64,000 nt of DNA, from contig NZ_JADOBQ010000003.1 in the NCBI RefSeq assembly GCF_015644665.1, forward strand, positions 434,001 to 498,000, written 5' to 3'. The notes beneath the pieces were generated by a model. It was given only the letters and a program-made list of their open reading frames with translations, was not told the DNA's origin and did not search any database. Origin of the DNA: Roseobacter sp. MH60115 (lineage in GTDB: Bacteria; Pseudomonadota; Alphaproteobacteria; Rhodobacterales; Rhodobacteraceae). Shown one piece after another: positions 29,155 through 38,471 of this stretch. Position 1 is the stretch's first letter. The number at the start of each line of letters is the position of its first letter. The position numbers were made by a program, and so were the translations under genes.

Positions 29155-30816
29155 TCAAATCTCGATTGTTTTGGGGCGGCGACGCTCGAACCACATCACC
29201 ACCAGCAGGCGCGTGACGAAGATCGCTGTGAAGACCGAGGTCAGGATGCCCAGACCCAGCGTGATCGCAAAGCCGCGCACCGGGCCAGAGCCCATGGCAA
29301 AGAGGATCGTGGCGGTGATGAACGTGGTGATATTGGCGTCGAGGATCGCGCTGAGCGCTTTTTCATAGCCCAGCTCAATCGCCCGGGCGGGACCTTTGGA
29401 CGTCTTCAATTCCTCGCGAATCCGTTCGAAGATCAGCACGTTTGCGTCCACCGCCATCCCGACCGTCAGCACGATCCCGGCAATCCCCGGCAGGGTCAGC
29501 GTGGCGCCGATCAGGCTCAGCAGCCCAAAGATCAGCCCGATGTTGATGATCAGCGCGATATTGGCAAAGACACCGAAGAGCCCATAGCTAAGGAACATGA
29601 AGACGAGCACGGCGCTGAAGGCCACGATGGTCGCGATCTTGCCCGCGTCGATGCTGTCCTGGCCCAGTTCCGGACCGATGGTGCGTTCTTCGAGGAATTC
29701 GAGCCCCGCAGGCAGGGCCCCTGCCCGCAGAAGCACCGCGAGATTGGTCGATTCCTCCACCGTGAAGCGCCCGGTGATGATGCCGGACCCGCCCGGAATA
29801 TGGCTCTGGATCGTGGGGGCGCTGACCACTTCGTCGTCCAAAATGATCGCAAAGGGCGATCCGATGTTCTCCGCTGTGTAATCGCCGAACTTGCGGGCGC
29901 CGGAGGTGTTGAACCGGAAGTTTACCGCCGGGCGACCGTTCTGATCAAACGCAGGCTGCGCGTCCACCAGTTCCTCGCCGGTCACGACGGGCGCCGCTTC
30001 GATGGTGTAGAAAACGCCGGGTTCATCCAAAGACGGCACGATCTTGTTGCCGATCCCGGCAGAGGCGTCAGGGTTCGTGCCCCGCGTCACCACCGGGTTG
30101 AAGGTCAGTTGCGCCGTGGTGCCGATGATCTCTTTCAACTCGCCCGCCGACCCGATGCCGGGCACCTGAATGAGGATACGGTCCGCACCCTGACGCTGGA
30201 TCGTGGGCTCGCGGGTGCCGACCTCGTCGATGCGGCGGCGAATGATTTCAAGGCTCTGCTGAACGGTGCGTTCGTCTGTCGCGAGCTTTTCAGCCTCCGA
30301 TAGGGTGACGATGATCAGGTCGCTTTCCGCGCGCACCTCAATGTCATTGGCACCCACCCCGGTCAGGGTTTGCACCGGGCGCGCCAGCCCGCGCACGATT
30401 TCCAGCGCGCGTGGCATGCCCTCCGGCTGACGAATACGAACGCGCACCTCATCTGCGGCAGACGGTTGTTGAACGACCCCACCAATAATGGCGCGTTCTT
30501 GTGCAAGAGCGTTGCGGATTTCCGGCCAGGCCGCCTGCATGCGCGCGGTGTAGACATCCTCGACCTGCACCTCTGCCAGCAGATGCGCGCCGCCGCGCAG
30601 ATCGAGCCCGAGGTTCACCAGCCCCGAGGGCATCCAATCCGGCCACCGGGCCTGATCCGCCAGATTTTCCGGCGTGGTGGCACCCAGTTCAATGGCCTGA
30701 ACCGCGTCATTGTGTTTTTCAACGTTTGTGTAGAAGGCGTTGGGCATCGCAAGCCACAGGCCCACCGCACAGGTCAGCCAGATGGTGATCCGCTTCCAAA
30801 GATCGATTTGCAGCAT
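29155..30816 (-). CDS. secD: Protein translocase subunit SecD
   Basis: A 553-residue inner-membrane protein. It has an N-terminal helix (about 8-24), GLDLRGGAHLL, a large periplasmic domain, and five C-terminal helices including the proton-relay GMAVDANVLIFERIREE. Partner of SecF, downstream of yajC. Confidence 0.97.
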   Translation of the reverse strand: MLQIDLWKRITIWLTCAVGLWLAMPNAFYTNVEKHNDAVQAIELGATTPENLADQARWPDWMPSGLVNLGLDLRGGAHLLAEVQVEDVYTARMQAAWPEIRNALAQERAIIGGVVQQPSAADEVRVRIRQPEGMPRALEIVRGLARPVQTLTGVGANDIEVRAESDLIIVTLSEAEKLATDERTVQQSLEIIRRRIDEVGTREPTIQRQGADRILIQVPGIGSAGELKEIIGTTAQLTFNPVVTRGTNPDASAGIGNKIVPSLDEPGVFYTIEAAPVVTGEELVDAQPAFDQNGRPAVNFRFNTSGARKFGDYTAENIGSPFAIILDDEVVSAPTIQSHIPGGSGIITGRFTVEESTNLAVLLRAGALPAGLEFLEERTIGPELGQDSIDAGKIATIVAFSAVLVFMFLSYGLFGVFANIALIINIGLIFGLLSLIGATLTLPGIAGIVLTVGMAVDANVLIFERIREELKTSKGPARAIELGYEKALSAILDANITTFITATILFAMGSGPVRGFAITLGLGILTSVFTAIFVTRLLVVMWFERRRPKTIEI

Positions 30817-30850
30817 GTCTACGCCTTTTCGAACGCGTCAGGAGGCGTTG

Positions 30851-31129
30851 TTACTTCGCCGGTTCGGTCTTGGAAACAACGGTGGCGATGGTGGATTGCA
30901 CCACGCGTACCTTCACGCCGTCGGCGATTTCCAGCTCCAACTCACCGTCTTCCTTGACCTTGGCCACCTTGCCGATGATCCCGCCCTGGGTCACCACCTG
31001 ATCGCCGCGGCGCAGCGCGGCCACCATCGCCTGATGCTCTTTGACTTTTTTCTGCTGGGGGCGGATCAGCAGGAAATACATGATCGCAAAGATCAGGATG
31101 AGGGGCACAAATTGCGCGAACGCTTCCAT
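30851..31129 (-). CDS. yajC: Preprotein translocase subunit YajC
   Basis: A 92-residue protein with one N-terminal membrane helix (about 5-22) followed by RPQQKKVKEHQAMV and a small cytoplasmic domain with GDQVVTQGGIIGKV. It joins SecDF in the translocase. It heads the leftward operon yajC-secD-secF-TSUP-Mth938-ccmABCDG. ATG 31129 gives the family length; a longer frame upstream is not supported. Confidence 0.95.
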   Translation of the reverse strand: MEAFAQFVPLILIFAIMYFLLIRPQQKKVKEHQAMVAALRRGDQVVTQGGIIGKVAKVKEDGELELEIADGVKVRVVQSTIATVVSKTEPAK

Positions 31130-31324
31130 GAAAATGGTCCTTCCGGGTAGAATGCGGCCGCCTCTGTCCGGGCCGCAAAGTTTGGCGGAACCTATGGGCT
31201 GAAAAGGCGCTTTGCAAGGGAGACAGCGCAGGTTTCGCGTTTGTTTTGCCCCGAAGGCGCATCCCTTGCAGCCGGGCCTTGGCCAAACGCGCAAAAGGCG
31301 TCATGGTCAGCGCGATGAAGCGTT

Positions 31325-32071
31325 GTGAAAGCCCCTGTCCGAATGCCGCCTGTCCGCCTGTCCACCCTGATTTTCCTGTGCGTCTGCGCTTGCCTCGGGG
31401 GCGTGGCGGCGCAGGCCGAACCGATGCCCGCCCTTGCGGAAGACGCGCGCAAGTTCTGGACCACCGTGGGCCTTGTGAATGTCGCCGGACACCGGACAAA
31501 ATCATCCTGCACCGGCACCCTGATTGCGCCCGACCTTGTGGTGACGGCGGCGCATTGCGCAGGCGATGATCGCCATTTCGTCGCCGGTTGGGATCGCGGC
31601 ACCTTCGCCGCGCACCGCAGGTCTGCGGAGGCCGTGGTGCACCCCAACTACCGGACAGCAAAGGGCAATGACCGCTTCCGATACGATGTGGCGGTGCTGC
31701 GGCTGGCCGACCCTATCAGCCCGGCAGAGTTGGACCCGGTTTCCCTGAATGCCCAGCCCGCGCGGCGTGTCGGCCCGTTTACCGTTCTGGGTTACCATCG
31801 CAAACGCCCGCACATTCTGAACGGGCGTTCGGATTGCGCGTCGGCAAAAAATGCCGGACCTTCCATATTGGTGCTCGATTGCGAGGTCATACCCGGCAAT
31901 TCAGGGGGGCCGGTGCTGGCTGCTGATGGCGACGGTTGGACGATTGTTGCAATTGTCTCGGGCCGTGTCGGCGGCGAGGTGCCGCTGGCCCTGGCGGCCC
32001 CGGTTGATGATTGGCTGATCGGCCAATGGCAGGCAGCCCTTGACCGGGCCGGAACATCCGCCACGCGCTGA
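31325..32071 (+). CDS. Exported trypsin-like serine protease
   Basis: A 248-residue precursor of an S1-family protease. It has a signal peptide (to about AAQAE). The catalytic triad is His in TAAHC, Asp in YDVAVLRL and Ser in GNSGGPV. Cysteines flanking the His (SSCTGT, AHC) and the Ser loop (SDCAS, LDCE) could form two disulfides. It should act in the periplasm or outside. GTG 31325 or ATG 31343 are both possible starts. Single gene. Confidence 0.9.
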   Translation: MKAPVRMPPVRLSTLIFLCVCACLGGVAAQAEPMPALAEDARKFWTTVGLVNVAGHRTKSSCTGTLIAPDLVVTAAHCAGDDRHFVAGWDRGTFAAHRRSAEAVVHPNYRTAKGNDRFRYDVAVLRLADPISPAELDPVSLNAQPARRVGPFTVLGYHRKRPHILNGRSDCASAKNAGPSILVLDCEVIPGNSGGPVLAADGDGWTIVAIVSGRVGGEVPLALAAPVDDWLIGQWQAALDRAGTSATR

Positions 32072-32147
32072 ATTCTCATGGTTACGTGTCGGCGCAAGAT
32101 CGGTCATAAGCATGGGAACTGGACGACTCAGACCAAGGACTGCCGAC

Positions 32148-33440
32148 ATGCATGATATCCGTGCCATTCGTGAACATCCCGATACTTTCGATGCCGCATT
32201 GGCGCGGCGCGGAGAAGCGCCTGCATCGGCTGCGCTTCTGGCGCTGGACGCGGCGCGCCGGGCCAAGATCAAGGCTGCGGAGACCGCACAGGCAGATCAG
32301 AACAAGGCCTCCAAGGAAGTGGGTGCCGCAAAGGCCGCAGGCAATGAAGCGGAGTTCGAACGTCTGCGCGCGCTGGTCGGTGAGAAAAAGGCCGAAGTCG
32401 CCGCCATGCAGGCGGAAGCCAAAGAGCTTGACGCCCAGCTGACCGAGAAACTGGGATGGATCGCCAATCTGCCCGCCGAGGATGTGCCGGATGGCGCGGA
32501 TGAAGAGGACAATGTCGAAGTGAACCGCTGGGGCGATGTGCCGAGTTTCGCATTCGCGCCGAAGGAGCATTACGAGATCGCAGGCGTTGCCGCGTCGATG
32601 GATTTCGAAACCGCTGCCAAGACCTCGGGCGCGCGGTTTGTGATGCTCAAAGGGGCTGTGGCACGCATTCACCGCGCGCTGGCGCAGTTCATGATCGACA
32701 CGCATGTGGATCACAACGGGTTGACGGAAGTGAACTGCCCGGTGCTGGTGCGCGATGAGGCGATGTATGGCACCGACAAGCTGCCGAAATTCTCCGAAGA
32801 CAGCTACAAGACCACCGAAGACATGTGGCTGATTTCGACCTCCGAGATCACGCTGACCTATTCGGTGGCGGGCGACGTGCTGGAGGAGACGGATTTACCG
32901 CGCCGGATGACCGCGCATACGTTGTGTTTCCGGTCCGAGGCAGGCAGTGCGGGCCGGGACACAGCGGGCATGCTGCGCCAGCATCAGTTCGAGAAGGTGG
33001 AGATGGTGTCCGTCACCCTGCCCGATCAATCGGATGCGGAGCAGAAGCGCATGCTGCGCTGTGCCGAGGATATTCTGGAGCGGTTGGGCATCCCCTATCG
33101 CACCGTGATCCTCTGCACTGGTGACATGGGGTTTGGGGCGAAGCGGACCTACGATATCGAGGCGTGGTTGCCCGGTCAGGACAGCTACCGCGAGATTTCA
33201 TCGGTCTCCACCACCGGCGATTTCCAGGCGCGGCGGATGAATGCGCGCTACAAGCCTGCCGATGGCGGCAAGCCCCGGTTCGTGCATACGCTGAACGGGT
33301 CGGGTCTTGCGGTCGGGCGGTGTCTGATTGCCGTGCTCGAGAATGGGCAGCAGGAGGATGGCGCGGTTGTCTTGCCCGGCGTGCTGGCGCCCTATCTTGG
33401 CGGCAAGACGACACTGACCCCGGAAGGTCAGCTGGTTTGA
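32148..33440 (+). CDS. serS: Seryl-tRNA synthetase
   Basis: A 430-residue class II synthetase. The N-terminal antiparallel coiled coil (about 25-105) grips the long arm of tRNA-Ser. The catalytic core has motif 2 ([26 protein letters not shown]) and motif 3 ([18 protein letters not shown]). ATG 32148 has an AAGGA site 10 bases upstream and gives [11 protein letters not shown], the normal N-terminus. Confidence 0.97.
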   Translation: MHDIRAIREHPDTFDAALARRGEAPASAALLALDAARRAKIKAAETAQADQNKASKEVGAAKAAGNEAEFERLRALVGEKKAEVAAMQAEAKELDAQLTEKLGWIANLPAEDVPDGADEEDNVEVNRWGDVPSFAFAPKEHYEIAGVAASMDFETAAKTSGARFVMLKGAVARIHRALAQFMIDTHVDHNGLTEVNCPVLVRDEAMYGTDKLPKFSEDSYKTTEDMWLISTSEITLTYSVAGDVLEETDLPRRMTAHTLCFRSEAGSAGRDTAGMLRQHQFEKVEMVSVTLPDQSDAEQKRMLRCAEDILERLGIPYRTVILCTGDMGFGAKRTYDIEAWLPGQDSYREISSVSTTGDFQARRMNARYKPADGGKPRFVHTLNGSGLAVGRCLIAVLENGQQEDGAVVLPGVLAPYLGGKTTLTPEGQLV

Positions 33441-33445
33441 AACAG

Positions 33446-33489
33446 GCTTGGGGCGCTGCCCCAAACCCCGGCATATTTGGCGAACAATG
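33446..33489. repeat. Rhodobacterales-type intergenic hairpin element
   Basis: A perfect stem TTGGGGC-GCT-GCCCCAA (33448-33464) is followed by ACCCCGGCATATTTGGCGAACAATGAAG. This combination of GC hairpin, CCCGG, ATATTT and a GAAG-type ending recurs after genes in many Rhodobacterales genomes, in my recollection. Only this copy is seen in the window. It may act as a terminator for serS and the convergent dehydrogenase. Confidence 0.5.
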
Positions 33490-33493
33490 AAGA

Positions 33494-34438
33494 TCAGCGG
33501 TTGGGGGTGACCTCGTAGCCGCGCGCTTCGGGTTCGTCATCGATCAGTTCCAGCGGGAATCCGGGGGCGCGGATCTCGAGGCCGGTGGCCTCTTCCAGCC
33601 GTTCGATCATGCGGTCGGACTGCGCGCGGGCGCCGTAGCGCGCCTGTCCATCCGCCATCATCTCGATCACCTTGGGGGAGAGTTCGAGCGGGACCCCGTG
33701 TACATCGGCCAGTTTTTGGAAGAGCCCGATGTCTTTTTGCACCAGATCCATGGTGAAGTTCACGTCGCGGGATCCCGACAGGATCAGCTGGCTTTCTGTT
33801 TCATGCACAAAGGAGGTGCCTGACGACATCGCAATCGCCTCGTAGGTAGTACCCATGTCCATTCCTGCGGCTTTCATGACCGTGAGCGCCTCGCACAGGG
33901 TCAGCAGGTTAGCCGTTGCAAGATAGTTGGTCATCACTTTGAGAACGCTGGCGTTTCCGATCTCGCCCACATGCAGGATACGGCGCCCCATAGCGGTCAG
34001 GACCGGCAGCACGCGCTCGAAGGTGGCCCTGTCACAGCCTGCGTAGATCGAGATGTTGCCGGTGTCCGCGCGGTGGCATCCGCCTGAGACCGGGCAGTCA
34101 ACGGCGGCGCCCCCCCGAGCGATGACCAGCGCGCCCAGGCGTTTGACTTCGGCAGCATCCGTTGTCGACATCTCCATCCAGATTTTACCGGGTGCGACGT
34201 GGGGCAGCATCTCCTCGAGCACCGCGGCGGAGGCCGCAGGCGATGGCAGACAGGTGATCACCGCATCGCAGTCCTGCATCATCCGGGCCGGGTTCTGCCC
34301 TTCTGTCGCGCCCTGAGCGACCTTTGCCGCCATCAGTTTCGCATTGAGATCAAAGACCTGCACGTCCATCCCGTTGCGGATCAGCGAGCCGCAGAGCTTG
34401 CCGCCGACATTGCCCAGCCCGATAAAACCGATTTTCAT
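33494..34438 (-). CDS. NAD(P)-dependent beta-hydroxyacid dehydrogenase
   Basis: A 314-residue member of the 3-hydroxyisobutyrate dehydrogenase family. It has the dinucleotide-binding motif GFIGLGNVGG at residues 4-13, the substrate-binding DCPVSGG, and the catalytic Lys in KVMTNYLATANLL. Such enzymes oxidise 3-hydroxyisobutyrate, tartronate semialdehyde-type or similar acids; the exact substrate is not clear. GAGGGA precedes ATG 34438. Confidence 0.88.
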   Translation of the reverse strand: MKIGFIGLGNVGGKLCGSLIRNGMDVQVFDLNAKLMAAKVAQGATEGQNPARMMQDCDAVITCLPSPAASAAVLEEMLPHVAPGKIWMEMSTTDAAEVKRLGALVIARGGAAVDCPVSGGCHRADTGNISIYAGCDRATFERVLPVLTAMGRRILHVGEIGNASVLKVMTNYLATANLLTLCEALTVMKAAGMDMGTTYEAIAMSSGTSFVHETESQLILSGSRDVNFTMDLVQKDIGLFQKLADVHGVPLELSPKVIEMMADGQARYGARAQSDRMIERLEEATGLEIRAPGFPLELIDDEPEARGYEVTPNR

Positions 34439-34551
34439 GTCGTATTCCCTCGCCGTCTATTTTGGGCAGCCTGCGCATCGGTGTGGACGGGGTCGCGTCT
34501 GTTTGCGACCTTTGCGATTGACCCGTGAAATGCGCGGCGTACCCTGAGGCA

Positions 34552-35715
34552 ATGGCAGAGAGGGTGCAGCAAAAAGCGTCGGACAAGGCCGCCGGGATCG
34601 AGGTCACCGACGGGTTTGAACCCTTTGCGCAGCGCAATGACATTTTCACCCGGGCGTTCTGGGATCCCGCGGTGCGTAACGCGCGGTCGGATGCGTTTTT
34701 TGCCTCTTACCGGATGGAGGCAATCCCGCGCCGGGGCGACGGGTTTGGTCAGCGGGACTTTGCGCTGCGCAATGCGTCCTGGCTGATCTCGGATGTGATG
34801 ACGGACCGCTTTGCCGATCAGGGCCGTCGCGAAGGGTTTCAGGCCCCGATCAGTGCGGACACACCCGTTGCCCCGGTGGCCCTCGACGTCCCGAACGTGG
34901 GCGCGATGTCACATGAGATCAAAAAGGTGGCGCGTTTTTTCAAGGCCGATCTCTGCGGGATCACCGGGGTTGATCCGCGTTGGCACTACAGCGCCCGTAT
35001 CGACACGCGCGATCTTTCTGACGCGCCGAACGATCTGCCGGAGGGGATCACGTCTGTCATCGTGTTGGGGCATGAAATGGACGCCGATCTTGTCGATACC
35101 TACCCGGCAGCAACCGCGGGTGCGGCCACCGGGCGTGCCTACAGTCAGGAGGTTGCCACCGTGATGCAGCTGGCCGCCTACATCCGCAATCTTGGGTATG
35201 AGGCCGTCCCGTCGATGAACGACACGGCGCTGGTGATTCCCTATGCGCTGCAGGCGGGGCTGGGGGAATATGCGCGCAATCAGATGGTGATCACGCCGGA
35301 ATTTGGGCCGCGGCTGCGGTTTTCGAAGATTTTCACGTCCCTGCCCCTGGCGCATGACGCCCCCAGACCACTGGGCGTCCGGGCATTTTGCGACATTTGC
35401 ACCAAATGCGCCGAGGCCTGCCCGGTCAAGGCCCTGCCCTTCGGTCCGCCGGAGGTCGGGGGTCACAACATCTCCGCGCTCAAGGGGGTGCGCAAGTGGA
35501 CGTCGGACGCGGAGAAATGCTTTGGGTTCTGGGCCAAGCTGGCCTCCGATTGCGCGATCTGCCTGCGGGTCTGTCCGTTCAATCGGGATTTTCGCAAATG
35601 GTATCACCGGCTCTGGCTGCGCCTTGCGCTATCACCCCTCAGGCAGGTGGCGCTTTGGCTGGATAAGGGGCGTGGGGGGCGGAAGAAGCCGGGCGCCTGG
35701 TGGTCCGCCCCCTAG
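34552..35715 (+). CDS. Reductive-dehalogenase-like corrinoid/Fe-S protein
   Basis: A 387-residue protein. The C-terminal part has two ferredoxin-type clusters in the reductive dehalogenase (RdhA) spacing: Cys280, 283, 286, 290 (FCDICTKCAEACP) and Cys323, 334, 337, 341 (EKC...DCAICLRVCP). GVRKWTSDAEKCFGFW between them and the N-terminal QRNDIFTRAFWD are also RdhA-like. RdhA enzymes use cobalamin to remove halogens. This copy has no Tat signal peptide and no membrane-anchor gene rdhB. It therefore resembles the soluble or uncharacterised homologues of aerobic marine bacteria. Dehalogenation is not proven. It resembles QueG less well, because of the spacing and the N-terminal domain. Confidence 0.75.
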   Translation: MAERVQQKASDKAAGIEVTDGFEPFAQRNDIFTRAFWDPAVRNARSDAFFASYRMEAIPRRGDGFGQRDFALRNASWLISDVMTDRFADQGRREGFQAPISADTPVAPVALDVPNVGAMSHEIKKVARFFKADLCGITGVDPRWHYSARIDTRDLSDAPNDLPEGITSVIVLGHEMDADLVDTYPAATAGAATGRAYSQEVATVMQLAAYIRNLGYEAVPSMNDTALVIPYALQAGLGEYARNQMVITPEFGPRLRFSKIFTSLPLAHDAPRPLGVRAFCDICTKCAEACPVKALPFGPPEVGGHNISALKGVRKWTSDAEKCFGFWAKLASDCAICLRVCPFNRDFRKWYHRLWLRLALSPLRQVALWLDKGRGGRKKPGAWWSAP

Positions 35716-35719
35716 GCCA

Positions 35720-35929
35720 TCAGGGGATCGACCGGCGCACGTTGCCGTGCCAGTCTTCGCCCGCAATCGGTTGTGCCTCGAAGGCTGCGCGCGCATCGCT
35801 GTCCATCGCAACATCGCGCAGCTCCGCCAGCATGATGCCAAGAAATACGCCTGTTGCCAGAAGCAAGAGCGTGTGGGTGACACTCCGCAGTGGGCTGTGA
35901 CGTTCTTCAATCGCTGTTTCGTAAACCAT
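35720..35929 (-). CDS. Small single-span membrane protein
   Basis: A 69-residue protein with one hydrophobic helix (HTLLLLATGVFLGIMLAEL, about 19-37) and a short soluble tail. The start ATG 35929 is strongly supported by AAAGGAGG seven bases upstream. It is not a known family to me. Its gene runs convergent to the RdhA-like gene. Confidence 0.65.
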   Translation of the reverse strand: MVYETAIEERHSPLRSVTHTLLLLATGVFLGIMLAELRDVAMDSDARAAFEAQPIAGEDWHGNVRRSIP

Positions 35930-36043
35930 CTGAGCCTCCTTTCAGCTAAGCCCGCTCGGGGCCTATGCCGATATAGAGGCGCATCAGAAATAATGTAAAC
36001 GAATATATGACATGCCATGCATCACATATCGTGATGTCTGATG

Positions 36044-36646
36044 TTACGGCTCCAAGCCGCCCGATGCCGACACCGATTTGCACACCATCTGCCAATACTG
36101 CGCCGTGACATCGTCCAGCGACAACCTGCCATCCGCGCGGAACCACGTGTTGATGCCGGTCAGCATGGCAATCACCGCGCGCGTTGCGATCTTGGTATCG
36201 GCCACGGCAAAATCACCGGTAATCACACCTGCCCGCAATATGGCCTCCAGCCGGTCTTCATAGGCCCGGCGCAGGGTTTCGATCTGCGCGAAATTCGCCG
36301 GGGTCAGGTTGCGCAATTCCATATAAGCGATGAAAACCGCATCCGGGCGATCATGGTGGAAGTGGATATGAAACTGGACAAACTGCTCCAGCCGCACCAC
36401 CGGATCAGCCTCGATATCGTCCTGGAACGCTGCCAGCAGCGCATCCAGGTGGCTTTGCATGAGGTCAAAAAGCAGGCTTTGCTTGTCCGGTGTGTAGTTG
36501 TAGAGCGCGCCGACCTGGACCCCGACCTCGCGCGCGATTTCACGCATGGAAACCGCCGCAAAGCCCTGACGGGCAAAGAGCTTTTGCGCCGCTGCGCGTA
36601 CGCGCGGACCAGTGATACCTGAATGTGAACCTGCGGTACGGGCCAT
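36044..36646 (-). CDS. TetR-family transcriptional regulator
   Basis: A 200-residue repressor with an N-terminal helix-turn-helix (AAQKLFARQGFAAVSMREIAREVGVQVGALYNYTPDKQSLL, about 18-57) and a variable ligand-binding C-terminal domain. The target is unknown; it is divergent from a lipoprotein gene with a 97-base gap. Confidence 0.92.
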   Translation of the reverse strand: MARTAGSHSGITGPRVRAAAQKLFARQGFAAVSMREIAREVGVQVGALYNYTPDKQSLLFDLMQSHLDALLAAFQDDIEADPVVRLEQFVQFHIHFHHDRPDAVFIAYMELRNLTPANFAQIETLRRAYEDRLEAILRAGVITGDFAVADTKIATRAVIAMLTGINTWFRADGRLSLDDVTAQYWQMVCKSVSASGGLEP

Positions 36647-36743
36647 GATGGCGCAGGATATCTGAACAAGCGTTCAAAACAAACCCTCCTTGCGCGCGTC
36701 GGGCGCTTGGGGCACAACAATTGCGACCAACAGGAGCCCTTTC

Positions 36744-37028
36744 ATGCGCCTTGCCGCCCTTTTGATGCTCATCCTCGGCGCCGTCGGCTGTGTGCAGTTC
36801 CCCGAAATCGATGATGCAACCGGGCAGGCAGCGCGAGACGCGGATTTTCCGGATCTGATTCCCTTTGATCCGCTGTTGGCCTCCACCGAAGCATCGCAAA
36901 CCGAGAGCGCCGGGACACAAGAGCAGATCGAGGCCCGGGTCGCCGGTTTGCAGGCGCGCGCCGCAGGGTTGCGCGGATCGGTGCTCAGCGGTCAGGAGCG
37001 GAACCGGCTGGAAGAAGAGGTGCAATAG
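36744..37028 (+). CDS. Small lipoprotein
   Basis: A 94-residue protein with a lipoprotein signal peptide (MRLAALLMLILGAVGC, lipobox GAVGC with Cys16). A mostly acidic, Ala/Glu/Arg-rich helical tail follows (EQIEARVAGLQARAAGLRG). CAGGAG precedes ATG 36744. Function unknown; likely outer-membrane attached. It lies upstream of hom. Confidence 0.75.
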   Translation: MRLAALLMLILGAVGCVQFPEIDDATGQAARDADFPDLIPFDPLLASTEASQTESAGTQEQIEARVAGLQARAAGLRGSVLSGQERNRLEEEVQ

Positions 37029-37113
37029 CACCAAGCGCGTTGCACGTCGCGGCCGAACCCGCTACATGGCGAAAAACAACCGCTTCGCCCTGAAATTCAA
37101 AGGAATTGCCGTT

Positions 37114-38400
37114 ATGTCTGCGCCGCTGCGTCTTGGAATTGCTGGTCTGGGCACGGTTGGGATCGGCGTTCTGCGCATCATTCGGCAACATGCCGCTCTG
37201 CTGGCGGCGCGCAGCGGGCGCGAGATCGTCATTTCCGCCGTTTCAGCCCGCGACCGAGCCAAGGATCGCGGTGTGCCGCTGGACCGCTATGCCTGGGAAG
37301 ATGACCCGGTTGCTCTGGCGACGCGCGATGATGTGGATGTCTTTGTCGAACTGATCGGCGGCGATGAAGGCCCCGCCAAGCAAGCCGTCGAGGCGGCGCT
37401 GGCGGCGGGCAAGGACGTGGTGACCGCCAACAAGGCCCTGCTGGCGATCCACGGTCAGGCGCTGGCGGAACAGGCCGAAGGGGCCGGGCGTGTCTTGCGC
37501 TATGAGGCGGCGGTGGCAGGCGGCATTCCGGTCATCAAATCGCTGACCGAGGGGCTTGCCGGGAACGAGATTACCCGGGTCATGGGGGTGATGAACGGGT
37601 CGTGTAACTACATCCTGACCCGCATGGAGAGCGCGGGCCTCAGCTATGAAGAGGTCTTTGCCGAGGCTGACGGGCTGGGCTATCTGGAGGCCGATCCGCA
37701 GCTTGACGTGGGCGGTATCGATGCAGCCCACAAGCTGGCGATCCTTGCTTCGCTGGCCTTTGGCACCAAGGTGAATTTCGACGGCATCACGCTGGAAGGC
37801 ATCGACCGGGTGAGCATCGATGACATCCACGCTGCCGCCGACATGGGCTACAAGATCAAACTGCTGGGCGTGGCTCAGAAAACCGGGCGCGGGCTGGAGC
37901 AGCGCATGCAGCCCTGCCTCGTGCCCGACACCTCGCCGCTGGGGCAGCTGGAGGGCGGCACCAACATGGTGGTGTTGGACGGCGACGCCGTGGGCCAGAT
38001 TGTCCTGCGCGGTCCCGGAGCGGGCGAAGGCCCCACTGCCAGCGCCGTCATGGCCGACATCTGCGATATCGCCAAGGGATGGCGCGGACCGGTCTTTGGC
38101 CTGCCCGCCGACAGCCTGACAACGGCAAACCCGGCCCGTGCGGAAATGCCCGCGCCCTATTACCTGCGCATGTCGCTTGAGGATAAACCCGGCGCGCTGG
38201 CCAAGATCGCCACGGTACTGGGCGACGCGGGCGTTTCCATCGACCGGATGCGCCAGTACGGCCATGACGACACCTCGGCGCCGGTGCTGATCGTGACCCA
38301 TAAGACCACGCCCGATGCCCTGAACGCCGCACTCGCCGCCATGGAAACCACCAGCGTGCTCTCCGGCGCGCCCGTCGCCCTGCGCATCGAAGCGGTCTGA
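37114..38400 (+). CDS. hom: Homoserine dehydrogenase
   Basis: A 428-residue enzyme that reduces aspartate semialdehyde to homoserine on the way to threonine, methionine and isoleucine. N-terminal nucleotide-binding motif GLGTVGIGV, catalytic-domain segments VTANKALLA, VMNGSCNYILT and LEADPQLDVGGIDAAHK, and a C-terminal ACT domain (about 350-428) for feedback by threonine. AAAGGA precedes ATG 37114; a longer frame that overlaps the lipoprotein gene is rejected. Confidence 0.96.
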   Translation: MSAPLRLGIAGLGTVGIGVLRIIRQHAALLAARSGREIVISAVSARDRAKDRGVPLDRYAWEDDPVALATRDDVDVFVELIGGDEGPAKQAVEAALAAGKDVVTANKALLAIHGQALAEQAEGAGRVLRYEAAVAGGIPVIKSLTEGLAGNEITRVMGVMNGSCNYILTRMESAGLSYEEVFAEADGLGYLEADPQLDVGGIDAAHKLAILASLAFGTKVNFDGITLEGIDRVSIDDIHAAADMGYKIKLLGVAQKTGRGLEQRMQPCLVPDTSPLGQLEGGTNMVVLDGDAVGQIVLRGPGAGEGPTASAVMADICDIAKGWRGPVFGLPADSLTTANPARAEMPAPYYLRMSLEDKPGALAKIATVLGDAGVSIDRMRQYGHDDTSAPVLIVTHKTTPDALNAALAAMETTSVLSGAPVALRIEAV

Positions 38401-38471
38401 CCGGCGCTTGTACGCAGCAAAGTCAAACGATACACCTAGCCCAAATTTAAAAGCCCAAAGAGGACAGTTTC

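Noticed and set aside
34439-34551. Cobalamin riboswitch before the RdhA-like gene
   Set aside because: The 113-base gap has no B12-box-like element and is too short for a full riboswitch.
34552-35715. Epoxyqueuosine reductase QueG
   Set aside because: The spacing of the second Fe-S cluster and the N-terminal segment fit reductive dehalogenases better, so I preferred that call.
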